Shown here: positions 26,918-35,604 of the stretch, piece after piece
How the letters are laid out: every line of letters begins with the position of its first letter
Numbering within the stretch: position 1 is the stretch's first letter
NCBI RefSeq assembly: GCF_001428545.1
Contig: NZ_LMHZ01000002.1
Coordinates: 1,662-65,661, forward strand
Length of the DNA: 64,000 bases
Source of the DNA: Noviherbaspirillum sp. Root189
Lineage (GTDB): Bacteria > Pseudomonadota > Gammaproteobacteria > Burkholderiales > Burkholderiaceae_D
Reading direction: 5' to 3'
Program-made: the position numbers and the translations under genes
Notes under the pieces: generated by a model
Seen by the model: the letters and a program-made list of their open reading frames with translations, nothing else
Databases searched by the model: none
What the model was told of the DNA's origin: nothing

Positions 26918-28093
26918 TCAACCACGCAGTTCGTCGACCTTGATGGTAGTGGTCTTGGTCGCCCCTCTGCTCCATAGCTCGGCATTGACCGTCGAGCCTG
27001 GCTTGGTGCCGCCGATCAGGCGGGCCAGATCAGCCGTCGTCTGTACCGGCTGGCCGTTGAGCGAAGTAATCACATCACCTGGCCGGATGCCGGCCCTGTC
27101 CGCCGGACCGCCATTCTGTATCGCGGCCACCAGCGCGCCCTTGGCTTCCTTGAGTCCCAGCGACGTGGCGATGTCATACGTCAGTTCCTGTAACTGCACG
27201 CCGATGCGTCCGCGCGAAACCCTTCCAGTTGCACGCAGCTGGTCCGAGATGCCGATCGCAATATCAATCGGAATGGCAAACGAGATGCCCATGTAGCCGC
27301 CAGTCTGGCTATAGATTTGCGAATTGATGCCGACCACTTCACCCCGTGTACTGAACAGCGGCCCGCCCGAGTTGCCGGGGTTGACCGCGACGTCGGTTTG
27401 TATGAAGGGCACATAACTTCCATTGGGCAGCATGCGGCCTTTGGCGCTGACCACGCCAACGGTGACACTGTTATCGAAGCCGAATGGTGCGCCAATCGCC
27501 GCGACCCATTCTCCGGGTTCCAGCCTGCCTGGATCGCCTATCGTTACGACCGGCAGCCCGGTTGCGTCGATCTTCAGTAGTGCTACGTCGGTATAGGGAT
27601 CTGCACCGATGACCTTCGCCTTGTATTCGCGTTTACTGGTCAGCTTGACAGTGACTTCATCGGTCTCCGAGATGACATGCGCGTTGGTCAGCACATAACC
27701 ATCCTGGCTGATGATGAAGCCCGAACCAAGGCTGCCGGCAGGCGCTTCGCCGGCATCCGGCTGCCCGCCGAAACGGCGGAAGAATTCACGCAAGGGATGA
27801 CCTTCCGGCAGTGCCGCCGCGTTGCCCTGGTTGCGTGAAAGCCGGACTGCGCTGATGTTGACCACACCGGGGCCTTGCTGCTTGACTAGGTTGACAAAGC
27901 TTGGCAGTTCGACGCCGGAGCCGGTGGCCGGCGTCGCGACGCTGCCCGCTGCTCCCTGCGCGGGTGCCGGTGCTTTCTGAGCCTGGGCCGGCGCTTGTGG
28001 CGGTGCGTCGTCATTCGATTTCGAGCAGGCGGCGAGCAGCAATGCGAGCGCCACCAACGTGGGTTTAAAACTGGCGTGTGACCGGGTCATCAT
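26918..28093 (-). CDS. DegP/DegQ-like (S1C) serine protease, lipoprotein, one PDZ domain
   Basis: A 391-residue protein. The signal has a lipobox ALLLAACSK (Cys23), unusual for HtrA proteins, which are usually soluble periplasmic. Residues 24-60 are a Pro/Ala linker. The trypsin-like domain has the triad His139 (LTNAHVI), Asp169 (YTDVALLK) and Ser242 (NPGNSGGPLF). One PDZ domain follows (about 290-385: GALVAAIQNGGPADRAGIRPGDVITSLNGQPV), whereas DegP/DegQ have two. It therefore resembles DegS-type architecture, but is lipid-anchored. It is probably an envelope quality-control protease. Confidence 0.9.
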   Translation of the reverse strand: MMTRSHASFKPTLVALALLLAACSKSNDDAPPQAPAQAQKAPAPAQGAAGSVATPATGSGVELPSFVNLVKQQGPGVVNISAVRLSRNQGNAAALPEGHPLREFFRRFGGQPDAGEAPAGSLGSGFIISQDGYVLTNAHVISETDEVTVKLTSKREYKAKVIGADPYTDVALLKIDATGLPVVTIGDPGRLEPGEWVAAIGAPFGFDNSVTVGVVSAKGRMLPNGSYVPFIQTDVAVNPGNSGGPLFSTRGEVVGINSQIYSQTGGYMGISFAIPIDIAIGISDQLRATGRVSRGRIGVQLQELTYDIATSLGLKEAKGALVAAIQNGGPADRAGIRPGDVITSLNGQPVQTTADLARLIGGTKPGSTVNAELWSRGATKTTTIKVDELRG

Positions 28094-28314
28094 TATTCTT
28101 CTCCATCATGCGGACTTGTGAACAGGAATGTTAACGCTAATGGCAGCATTGCTCACTGCACCAGTACTACAAAATAAAAATACTGGCGCGCATTGCTTCA
28201 CCCGCAATCAAGTTTCATGCCGGGTCAATACATTCCCTCGGCAGCAACGGCATCATTCCTATGGGATTTTTATTAGATCGATGCATACCAGCAAATGGAG
28301 GCATGGGTATGGGC

Positions 28315-28526
28315 ATGAACAGATTTGCCGAAAGCTTGGTAATTGTTACTGGCGATGGCGATGGCGTCCTAGCCTGATGCGCAGCAATATGACGGATGAC
28401 ATGTTTGCCGATCCCGCCATGATGACAAATTTTCGTGAGTGGATTCCGCTTGCGCGTGGCGATGCGTGCTTCATCAACGGCGTCAATCTGCCGATCGATG
28501 GTATAGCGATGCTCGGATTACTGTAG
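28315..28526 (+). pseudogene. Short-chain dehydrogenase (SDR) remnant
   Basis: At 28315 an ATG starts NRFAESLVIVTGDGDGV, the degraded Rossmann start (VIVTG.GDG.G) of an SDR, and stops after 20 codons. In another frame 28400-28526 reads a C-terminal end typical of SDRs (PLARGDACFINGVNLPIDGI, equivalent to the conserved FINGxNLPVDGG). The middle 180 or so residues, including the YxxxK catalytic centre, have been deleted. A non-functional gene scar. Confidence 0.6.
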
Positions 28527-28558
28527 AAAAACGCGCGGCGGCCAATGGCCGCCGCGCG
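28527..28558 (-). terminator. Rho-independent terminator of the 28589 gene
   Basis: On the minus strand a perfect GC-rich hairpin (arms CGCGCGGCGGCC / GGCCGCCGCGCG, 3-base loop) is followed by a run of five T, directly after the gene ending at 28589. Confidence 0.85.
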
Positions 28559-28588
28559 GTGCAATGTTAATCTTACGGGCTATAAGAT

Positions 28589-29110
28589 TTATCGTTTTTC
28601 CGCCATCTTGCCAAGCGCAACGCTAAGCGCCACGCCGCCCAGCGTCTTGCCGAGTTCGGGATCTTCGGCATACAGGCTACTCATCCTGTCGATCACCGAC
28701 GGGTTCTCCTGTGCCGCTTCATACGCAAGCTGTTCGACCAGTGAAGATTGCAGCCGTCCTGCAAGCTCGGAATCGACCAGTCCGGTGGTCTCGGGATGAT
28801 CCGGTGCGGCAGGCAAGACGCCGTTATCGATCAGCGGCCGTGCGGCAGCGGGGCCGGCTGCATCAAGCAGTTCTTTCAGCATGCCGGCGCGCTGGCGTGA
28901 ATCGCCGCGTTCGAACGATTCACCGACCATCTGCCCGAAAGACGGCGTCTGGTCCGAGTGGATCGCTTCCGACAATCCATGCGTTAGTGTTTCGGATGGT
29001 ACTTGTTGCGCCACCTCAACGAAGTCCTGTTCAACCTTTTGCACAGAACGTACACCGGTTTCGGCTGCGTATTGTTGCAGCAGCGCGCTGACATCGTTTT
29101 CTCGACTCAT
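28589..29110 (-). CDS. Hypothetical protein (helical)
   Basis: A 173-residue soluble, helix-rich protein with the ATG at 29110 and its own terminator just downstream. It reads SRENDVSALLQQYAAETG, then a Gln/Ser-rich SETLTHGLSEAIHSDQTPSFGQMVGESFERGDSRQRAGML, and a C-terminal helical VIDRMSSLYAEDPELGKTLGGVALSVALGKMAEK. It resembles DUF937/YidB-type small proteins in its repeated G..L.DSF-like pattern, but I would not assign it. No signal peptide. Confidence 0.7.
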   Translation of the reverse strand: MSRENDVSALLQQYAAETGVRSVQKVEQDFVEVAQQVPSETLTHGLSEAIHSDQTPSFGQMVGESFERGDSRQRAGMLKELLDAAGPAAARPLIDNGVLPAAPDHPETTGLVDSELAGRLQSSLVEQLAYEAAQENPSVIDRMSSLYAEDPELGKTLGGVALSVALGKMAEKR

Positions 29111-29242
29111 CGTATCTCCTTTAAAAACGGCAACCGCAAGCGCAGATACCGAGGTATCAGGTCAATTTATCGCCGCTTAGTTCGCCACGTTGTTTGACGC
29201 AGATCGAATTCCGCAAGTTGTTTCCTGTAGCGAAAGTTGCGC

Positions 29243-30466
29243 TCAGATTCCTTTAGGATCTGCGGGTTCACGTGCTTCGTTCAGCCGTACCAGCTCGCTG
29301 ACATCGGGCTGACTGGTTTCCACCGGGGCCAGCTGATCGGCATCGAGCTGATGCGAAAACGAATCCACCGAATCGAGACGATGATGCCGATCTTCGGCCA
29401 GGGTCGGCCCGCTCTGTATGTACAAGGTCATCAGTTGCGCAAGATCGGTGAGGACCGAGATATGTGTGCGTTCGTAGCCATGTGACGCATCGCCGCCAAA
29501 GCACAGGAGCGCGGTGCGTACGTCATGTCCCGCATTGACCGCGGCGCTGGCGTCTGAATGATAGAAACGGAAGACATCGCGGTTGCTGTGAATGCCATGC
29601 TGTTCGCAGAGCTTGAGCAGGCGGCGCGTCAGGTGATAGTCATGCGGTCCCGCGGAGTCCATCAGCGGAATCGTGACGCCGCGCTCTTTCGCGCCCTGCC
29701 CGGCTGCGACCGGACCGATGTCGACGCCGATCACCTCGCTGACATCGCTCTGGATGACGGCACGCGCGCCGGAGCCGACTTCCTCGGTAAGCGTGAAGAC
29801 AACATGGCAATCCATGGGCACCGGCACCCTGGAATCGACCACGGCTTTTACCGCGGCAAGTACCGCCGCAACGCCCGCCTTGTCATCGAGGTGGCGTGAG
29901 ACGATGTAGCCGTTCTCCAGCATCTCGGGATTGGCATCGAAGGCGACAAAATCACCGATCTGGATTCGCAGCGCGTCCACGTCTGCAGAGGTCTCGATGT
30001 CTTCGTCGAGCCGCAATTCGAGCTGATCCCAGCTGACCGGCTGCGTGTCGATCTGTTCGTTGTACACGTGTCCCGATGCGAACAAGGGCAACACCGAGCC
30101 GCGATAGCGACTGGTTTCGGTAAACACCGTGACGCGACCGCCTTCCGCCCAGCGGCTTGACCAGGTGCCGACCGGTGTCAGCGCCAATCTGCCGTTGGGC
30201 TTGATCTCGCGCACCATCGCGCCCAGCGTATCCAGATGTGAAACGATCGCACAGGCCGGGCTGGAGAGGCGGCGTTCCTGCATATTCCGGCGCAGCACCG
30301 CGCGAATCGTGCCACGCCGGGTCAGTTCGTAGGGCACACCTATCGCGTCGAGCGTCGCCCCGGTGTAATGCACGATTTCATCGGTCAGGCCTGCCGGGCT
30401 CGGAATATGGAGCAGTTCGAGCAGTGTCGTCTTCAGGAAATCGATGTCGATTGTCAACTTGTGCAT
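29243..30466 (-). CDS. M42-family peptidase of the NAGGN osmoprotectant system
   Basis: A 407-residue binuclear-metal aminopeptidase-like protein of the kind consistently found in NAGGN clusters. M42-type features: FLKTTLLELLHIPSPAGLTDEIVHYTG, metal-site stretches CAIVSHLDTLGAMV (H-x-D), SRHLDDKAGVAAVLAAV (D-D-K), FTLTEEVGSGA (E-E) and VGVDIGP near 260. It follows the synthetase gene by six bases, so all three genes are probably one operon. Its exact role in NAGGN turnover (breakdown or maturation) is not established. Ends in a polar tail without known function. Confidence 0.9.
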   Translation of the reverse strand: MHKLTIDIDFLKTTLLELLHIPSPAGLTDEIVHYTGATLDAIGVPYELTRRGTIRAVLRRNMQERRLSSPACAIVSHLDTLGAMVREIKPNGRLALTPVGTWSSRWAEGGRVTVFTETSRYRGSVLPLFASGHVYNEQIDTQPVSWDQLELRLDEDIETSADVDALRIQIGDFVAFDANPEMLENGYIVSRHLDDKAGVAAVLAAVKAVVDSRVPVPMDCHVVFTLTEEVGSGARAVIQSDVSEVIGVDIGPVAAGQGAKERGVTIPLMDSAGPHDYHLTRRLLKLCEQHGIHSNRDVFRFYHSDASAAVNAGHDVRTALLCFGGDASHGYERTHISVLTDLAQLMTLYIQSGPTLAEDRHHRLDSVDSFSHQLDADQLAPVETSQPDVSELVRLNEAREPADPKGI

Positions 30467-30472
30467 GACGCC

Positions 30473-32227
30473 TCACGCATGGGCGGTGGTGAATGGAAAC
30501 AGCAGATCGACGAAGCGCTGCGCGGTCGGTTGCGGATCATGATTGGCCAGGCCAGGCCGTTCATTGGCTTCGATAATCACGTATTCCTCGGAGCTCGGTT
30601 CCGGTACCAGGAAGTCGAGACCGACGACCGGTATGCGCAACGCGCGGGCCGCGGTTTCGGCAACATCGCGCAGCATGGGATGCAACTCCGCGGTGACGTC
30701 ATGAATGGTGCCGCCGGTATGCAGGTTGGCGGTTTTGCGTACCTTCAATGCACGCCCTGATTCGAGGACGGAGTCGTAGCTGAGACCTTGGCCGGCAAGG
30801 CAACGCTCGGTTTCACTATCGATCGGGATCTTGCTTTCGCCGCCGGTTGCCGCAGCACGGCGTGCGCTCTGTCGCTCGATCAGCTGAAGAATGGACGAGG
30901 TGCCATCGCCGACGATTTCAGCGGGCCGGCGAATTGCCGCCGCCACCACCTTGTAGCCGATGACGACGACGCGTAAATCCTGTCCGGAGCAAAACTCTTC
31001 AATGATGACGTGGCCGCCTTCCTGTGCGGCGCGATCGATCGCTTCGACCAGGTGATCTTCGGTGCGGACATCGACGCTGATGCCTTTGCCCTGTTCGCCC
31101 AGCGCCGGCTTGACGACGACCGATCCGCATTCACGCAGGAAGGCGGCATTCGCCTCCGGGTCGCCCGCAACCTGCTGGCGCGGTACGCGCAGGCCGATCG
31201 ACGAAAGGCGGCGCGAGGTCAGCACCTTGTCCTGGCACCAGGTCATTGCAACCCCGCCGGTCAGCTCTGTCAGCGATTCACGACAAAGCATTTCATGTCC
31301 GGCGTAGCGCAGCTTGAAGATACCGGCAGGCGCGTCGATCACTTCAACGCTGATGCCACGTCGGCGGGCTTCGTCCACGATCAAGCGGGCATAGGGGTTG
31401 AGTCCGCCAAAGTCGGTGGTTTCGACGAACAGCTTTTCATTGATGGCATTCTTGTTCTTGACGACAAAACCGGGTACCTGTTCAAAGCCTAGCTTCTGGT
31501 ACAGGCCAATGGCGGCTTCATTGTCATGCAACACCGACAGCTCGAGGAACTTGCGTCCGCGTGCTGCGTAGTAAGCGATCAGAAAGTTCACCAGGGCGCG
31601 GCCAGCGCCTGCCAGACCAGTCTGCGGATCGACCGCGAGACACCAGAGGCTGCTGCCATGCTCTGCGTCGCCGAAAGCTTCGTAGTGATCCACGCCCATC
31701 GCCGAGCCGATGATGTCGCCGGTACGCTCGTCTTCGGCGACGAGGAACACCACCGCTTCCGAATGCCGCTGCTTCCAGACGATGCGCGGGTCGACCGGCA
31801 CCATGCCGCGCATGCTGTACAGGCGATTGATGGCGGCGATGTCGGCGCGTGTCGTCAAGGGGCGGATCACCACGCCGGGTGGCGGCGCTTCGATTGGCGT
31901 GTCATCCAGCCGGCGCCGGAAAATCACCGAAGGGTCGAGAAACAATGCGGACGGCGCTTCCGCCAGGACCAGCTGCGGCGATTCGACGTGCAAGGCAATG
32001 TCACGCTTGCCGGGAGCCTCTTGCTGCAATGCCTGGGCCAGCGCCTGGGGCGATTCAAAGGCCGGGCCATACAGCAGGCGGCCCCAGCCGCATTCCAGTG
32101 TTGCGTTGGACGGAACCTGCAAGCGGGACTGGTCGGCAAGCTCCGGTGTGTCGTTGAACAGGTTCGGCGTTGCCGCGTTATGTCCTTGTCCTTCCTGGAT
32201 AGACGGATCGTGTTGAAGTGCGCTCAT
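30473..32227 (-). CDS. ngg: N-acetylglutaminylglutamine synthetase (GNAT + ATP-grasp)
   Basis: A 584-residue fusion; the ATG at 32227 was chosen over an upstream in-frame ATG (32293) because the latter lies in a non-conserved region. The N-terminal half has a GNAT domain (about 110-290: VIRPLTTRADIAAINRLYSMRG, GLAGAGRALVNFLIAYYAARGRKFLELSVLHDNEAAIGLYQKLGF). The C-terminal half is an ATP-grasp ligase (about 320-580: GSVVVKPALGEQGKGISVDV, VIIEEFCSGQDLRVVVIGYKVVAAAIRRPAEIVGDG, PVVGLDFLVPEP, ANERPGL). In the known pathway it makes N-acetyl-Gln-Gln for the dipeptide osmolyte NAGGN, followed by the amidotransferase next upstream. Confidence 0.93.
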   Translation of the reverse strand: MSALQHDPSIQEGQGHNAATPNLFNDTPELADQSRLQVPSNATLECGWGRLLYGPAFESPQALAQALQQEAPGKRDIALHVESPQLVLAEAPSALFLDPSVIFRRRLDDTPIEAPPPGVVIRPLTTRADIAAINRLYSMRGMVPVDPRIVWKQRHSEAVVFLVAEDERTGDIIGSAMGVDHYEAFGDAEHGSSLWCLAVDPQTGLAGAGRALVNFLIAYYAARGRKFLELSVLHDNEAAIGLYQKLGFEQVPGFVVKNKNAINEKLFVETTDFGGLNPYARLIVDEARRRGISVEVIDAPAGIFKLRYAGHEMLCRESLTELTGGVAMTWCQDKVLTSRRLSSIGLRVPRQQVAGDPEANAAFLRECGSVVVKPALGEQGKGISVDVRTEDHLVEAIDRAAQEGGHVIIEEFCSGQDLRVVVIGYKVVAAAIRRPAEIVGDGTSSILQLIERQSARRAAATGGESKIPIDSETERCLAGQGLSYDSVLESGRALKVRKTANLHTGGTIHDVTAELHPMLRDVAETAARALRIPVVGLDFLVPEPSSEEYVIIEANERPGLANHDPQPTAQRFVDLLFPFTTAHA

Positions 32228-32311
32228 TGGAGACTTTCTGTCAAATGTTGGGTATGCGTTGACCCGCATGCGCCTATGCCTTGGCACGCGCACGGTGGGG
32301 AGCCGTTCCGC

Positions 32312-34093
32312 TCACAGTCCATGCGACTGCAGCCAGGCTTCCAGCAAGGCGATCTGCCATACCTTGGAGCCGCGCAAGGTCGTAATGTGGCTGTCGGGTT
32401 CCTGCAGCATGCGGTCGACCACGTCGCGCCTGAACAGGCCGCGATTGCGTGCCGCCTGTGAATCGAGTGTGTCGCGGACAAAATGCAGGAAATTGCCGCG
32501 CAGGTATTTCAGCGCGGGAACCGGAAAATAACCTTTGGGACGGTCAATGACTTCGGCCGGAATCACGGAGCGGGCTGCTTCCTTCAGCACGTACTTGCCG
32601 CCATTGGCGATCTTGTGCTGTGCCGGAATGCGCGCGGCAAGTTCGACCAGTTCATGATCGAGGAAGGGCACACGTGCTTCGAGGCCGAAAGCCATCGTCA
32701 TGTTGTCGACGCGCTTGACCGGATCATCTACCAGCATCACCGTGGTATCGAGACGCATCGCGCGGTCGATCACGCTGTCGGCTCCGGGGCGTGCAAAGTG
32801 GGATGCAACAAATTGGCCGCTGGCATCATCGAGCTTGAGATTGGGACTGAGCAGTCCCAGCAATTCGTCGTGGGTGCGATCAAAGAACACACGGCGATAG
32901 GCATCCACGCCTTTGGACGGATCGCCGACATCGGTCAGCGGCGGATACCAGTGATAGCCGCCGAACACTTCGTCGGCACCCTGCCCGCTCTGGACCACGC
33001 GGCTGTGGCGTGAAACCGCTTGCGACAGCAGGTAGAAGGCGACGCAGTCATGGCTGACCATCGGCTCCGCCATGGCGTTGATGGTATCGGGCAATGCGCT
33101 CAGGAGATCACTTGCCGGAATATGCAACTTTTCATGCACGGTGCCGTAATGCTGTGCGATCAGGTCGGAATAATGAAACTCGTCGCCGGCCTCGCTATCG
33201 ACAGCTTCGAATCCGATGGAATAGGTGCGCAGGCCGGTGGTGCCGGCTTCCGCCAGCAGGCCGGTGATCAGGCTGGAATCGAGTCCGCCGGATAACAGGA
33301 CACCGACAGGCACGTCGGATACCAGCCGACGCTTGACCGACAGGCGCAGTGCACTGAGCACTTCCGATTTCCAGTCGTCGAAGCTGCGCTTTTCGTCGTC
33401 CTCGCTGCGGGTAAAGTCGAGACGCCACCATTCCTTGATGTTGCAGTCACCGTCAGGATGCACCGTCATGTAGCTGCCCGGCGGCAGCTTGCGTACGCCA
33501 CGCAGGATCGTATGCGGTGCCGGTACCACCGCATGGAAACTCATGTAGAAATGCAAGGCCTGCATGTCTAGCGCGGTATCGACGCCACCCGCCTTGAGCA
33601 GTGCCGGCAAGGCGGAGGCAAAGCGCATGCGGTTGGCATCGCTGGTGTAGTACAACGGCTTGATGCCGAGGCGGTCGCGCGCCAGATAGGTGATGCCGCT
33701 TTCACGTTCCCATAGCGCAAACGCAAACATGCCGTAAAAACGGTCCAGCGCCTTGGGCCCCCAGGCATGCCATGCCTTGATGATGACTTCGGTGTCGCCG
33801 GTCGACACAAACTGATAACCGGCGCCTTTGAGTTCTTCACGTAATTCGTGATGGTTGTAAATCGCACCGTTGAACACGATGCCCATGCCCAGCATGTTGT
33901 CGATAAACGGCTGATGGGCTCGCTGGCTCAAGTCCATGATGCTGAGCCGGCGATGACCGAAGCAGCGCGTGCCAAGGCTGAACAAGCCTTCGCCGTTGGG
34001 GCCGCGTCGTGACTGTGCTTCCGTCATGTCAACGACCGCGCGTATATCGGCTAAATTGTTATCGAAACGTATTTCTCCGGCGATACCGCACAT
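32312..34093 (-). CDS. asnO: N-acetylglutaminylglutamine amidotransferase (asparagine-synthase-like)
   Basis: A 593-residue protein; the ATG at 34093 was chosen because it places the catalytic Cys2 at the N-terminus (MCGIAGEIRF), with AGGAG upstream, although the frame is open to 34234. The class II glutaminase domain (2-190: RRGPNGEGLF, GHRRLSIMDLS, GIVFNGAIYNH) is joined to an AsnB-type synthetase (240-580: VGVLLSGGLDSSLIT, the pyrophosphate loop). It transfers amide nitrogen to the C-terminus of N-acetyl-Gln-Gln, giving NAGGN. First gene of the three-gene cluster. Confidence 0.93.
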   Translation of the reverse strand: MCGIAGEIRFDNNLADIRAVVDMTEAQSRRGPNGEGLFSLGTRCFGHRRLSIMDLSQRAHQPFIDNMLGMGIVFNGAIYNHHELREELKGAGYQFVSTGDTEVIIKAWHAWGPKALDRFYGMFAFALWERESGITYLARDRLGIKPLYYTSDANRMRFASALPALLKAGGVDTALDMQALHFYMSFHAVVPAPHTILRGVRKLPPGSYMTVHPDGDCNIKEWWRLDFTRSEDDEKRSFDDWKSEVLSALRLSVKRRLVSDVPVGVLLSGGLDSSLITGLLAEAGTTGLRTYSIGFEAVDSEAGDEFHYSDLIAQHYGTVHEKLHIPASDLLSALPDTINAMAEPMVSHDCVAFYLLSQAVSRHSRVVQSGQGADEVFGGYHWYPPLTDVGDPSKGVDAYRRVFFDRTHDELLGLLSPNLKLDDASGQFVASHFARPGADSVIDRAMRLDTTVMLVDDPVKRVDNMTMAFGLEARVPFLDHELVELAARIPAQHKIANGGKYVLKEAARSVIPAEVIDRPKGYFPVPALKYLRGNFLHFVRDTLDSQAARNRGLFRRDVVDRMLQEPDSHITTLRGSKVWQIALLEAWLQSHGL

Positions 34094-34501
34094 AGAGGAG
34101 GGACTCCTGATATGGAAGTGAATGGATGGGGTGGGGTTATCGAAGAAATCTTCGGTGATGTCGCCGCGGCATGACGGCAAGAAATCGCTGAGCAGTGTCA
34201 TTTGGTAGCCGTACACTATGGTATTCACCGGCACCGGACGTTACTCTTCTCCTATGCGCTTGCGGCAGGAGCACCTCATCGTGCCCGCACCCCTACAAGT
34301 TCAAAAAGTTAACGATGTAGAGGCAAAAAAGCGCTGTTGGTTCCTGACAAATTAGCAACGACCATGCATAACGGGAAATTCCATGCTCGCAGGAAAGCGT
34401 CACCGATCTTTATTTGATGCAAATAAAAACCGGGAACGATAGCCCCGCGAAAAGCTCCACCGGCTGCCTCGAATGGCATACGATATTGAGAAAGAACCGG
34501 G
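34094..34501. other. Divergent promoter region (NAGGN cluster / metallopeptidase)
   Basis: About 400 bp between divergent genes, so it should hold both promoters. I see no conserved operator and no small gene. NAGGN clusters are induced by osmotic stress in other bacteria, and the response element is not obvious here. Confidence 0.35.
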
Positions 34502-35566
34502 ATGAAAACGTTTCACTGCGACAAGTGCGGGCAGCAGGTTTTTTTTGAGAACGTGCGTTGTGAAAACTGTGGCGGCATGCTCGGTTATCAGCCTGAACAT
34601 CGCGCGATCAGCACCTTCGAACCCGCTGGTGAAGGCGTATGGCGCAGCCTCAACCCGGCTAACGCGGGCCTGCTGTACAAGCAGTGCATCAACTATGCGC
34701 GCGAGGATGTGTGCAACTGGATGCTGGCTGCGGATGCGCCGGATGCACTGTGCGCATCCTGCCAGCTAACGCATATCATTCCTGCATTGTCGTCGGAAAA
34801 GAACCGCCTGTACTGGAAACGGCTGGAGGCGGCAAAGCGTCGCCTGTTGTATTCATTATGGGATCTGCATCTGCAGCCCACGCCGAAGCGAGATGATCCC
34901 GATACCGGCCTCGCGTTCGAGTTTCTGGAAGACATGCCGGACAAGCGGGTGATGACCGGCCATGCGAACGGACTTATCACCCTGAATATCGCCGAAGCCG
35001 ACCCCGCCCATCGCGAACGCACCCGTGAACAAATGGGTGAGCCGTATCGCACCTTGCTCGGACACTTCCGCCATGAAAGCGGGCATTACTATTTCGACCG
35101 GCTGATTGTCGGTACGGAATGGGTGGAACCCTATCGCGCCTTGTTTGGCGACGAACGCGAGGACTATGGCGAGGCCTTGCAAAGGCATTACCGGAATGGC
35201 GCGCCACCCGACTGGGAACAGCGCTACATCAGCAGCTACGCCAGTTCGCACCCCTGGGAAGACTGGGCGGAAACCTGGGCGCACTACCTGCACATGGTGG
35301 ACACGCTGGACACCGCTTATGCGTGCGGGATGATGCTCAAGCCCAAGAAGCCGGATGAACCAGCGCTACGCATCGAAGAGCATCCGGTGCGCAGCAATGC
35401 GTTTGATGACATCATCCGGGAATGGTTTGCCCTGACCTATGTGCTCAACAGTCTCAATCGCAGCGTGGGCATGCCGGACCCGTATCCATTCACGCTGTCA
35501 ACACCGGTGATCGACAAGTTGCGCTTCGTTCATGAAGTCGTGCGCGGCATGTCGCCGGCCTCCTGA
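34502..35566 (+). CDS. Zinc metallopeptidase with zinc-ribbon (DUF2248-type)
   Basis: A 354-residue soluble protein. An N-terminal zinc-ribbon (CDKCGQQVFFENVRCENCG, Cys6, 9, 20, 23) is followed by a predominantly helical domain with an HESGH motif (residues 191-195, in LGHFRHESGHYYFDRL) and downstream E/W residues (DWAETWAHYLHMVD) that complete a gluzincin-like site. These proteins were long annotated as hypothetical and are now called putative zinc-binding metallopeptidases; no substrate is known. Divergent from the NAGGN cluster and convergent with the transglutaminase gene. Confidence 0.85.
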   Translation: MKTFHCDKCGQQVFFENVRCENCGGMLGYQPEHRAISTFEPAGEGVWRSLNPANAGLLYKQCINYAREDVCNWMLAADAPDALCASCQLTHIIPALSSEKNRLYWKRLEAAKRRLLYSLWDLHLQPTPKRDDPDTGLAFEFLEDMPDKRVMTGHANGLITLNIAEADPAHRERTREQMGEPYRTLLGHFRHESGHYYFDRLIVGTEWVEPYRALFGDEREDYGEALQRHYRNGAPPDWEQRYISSYASSHPWEDWAETWAHYLHMVDTLDTAYACGMMLKPKKPDEPALRIEEHPVRSNAFDDIIREWFALTYVLNSLNRSVGMPDPYPFTLSTPVIDKLRFVHEVVRGMSPAS

Positions 35567-35604
35567 ACGTCACTTGCTCACTGTTCTTATTTCACTCTCC
35601 GGTG

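Noticed and set aside
31526-32461. 311-codon plus-strand frame
   Set aside because: Antisense to the NAGGN synthetase, with no domain or start signal.
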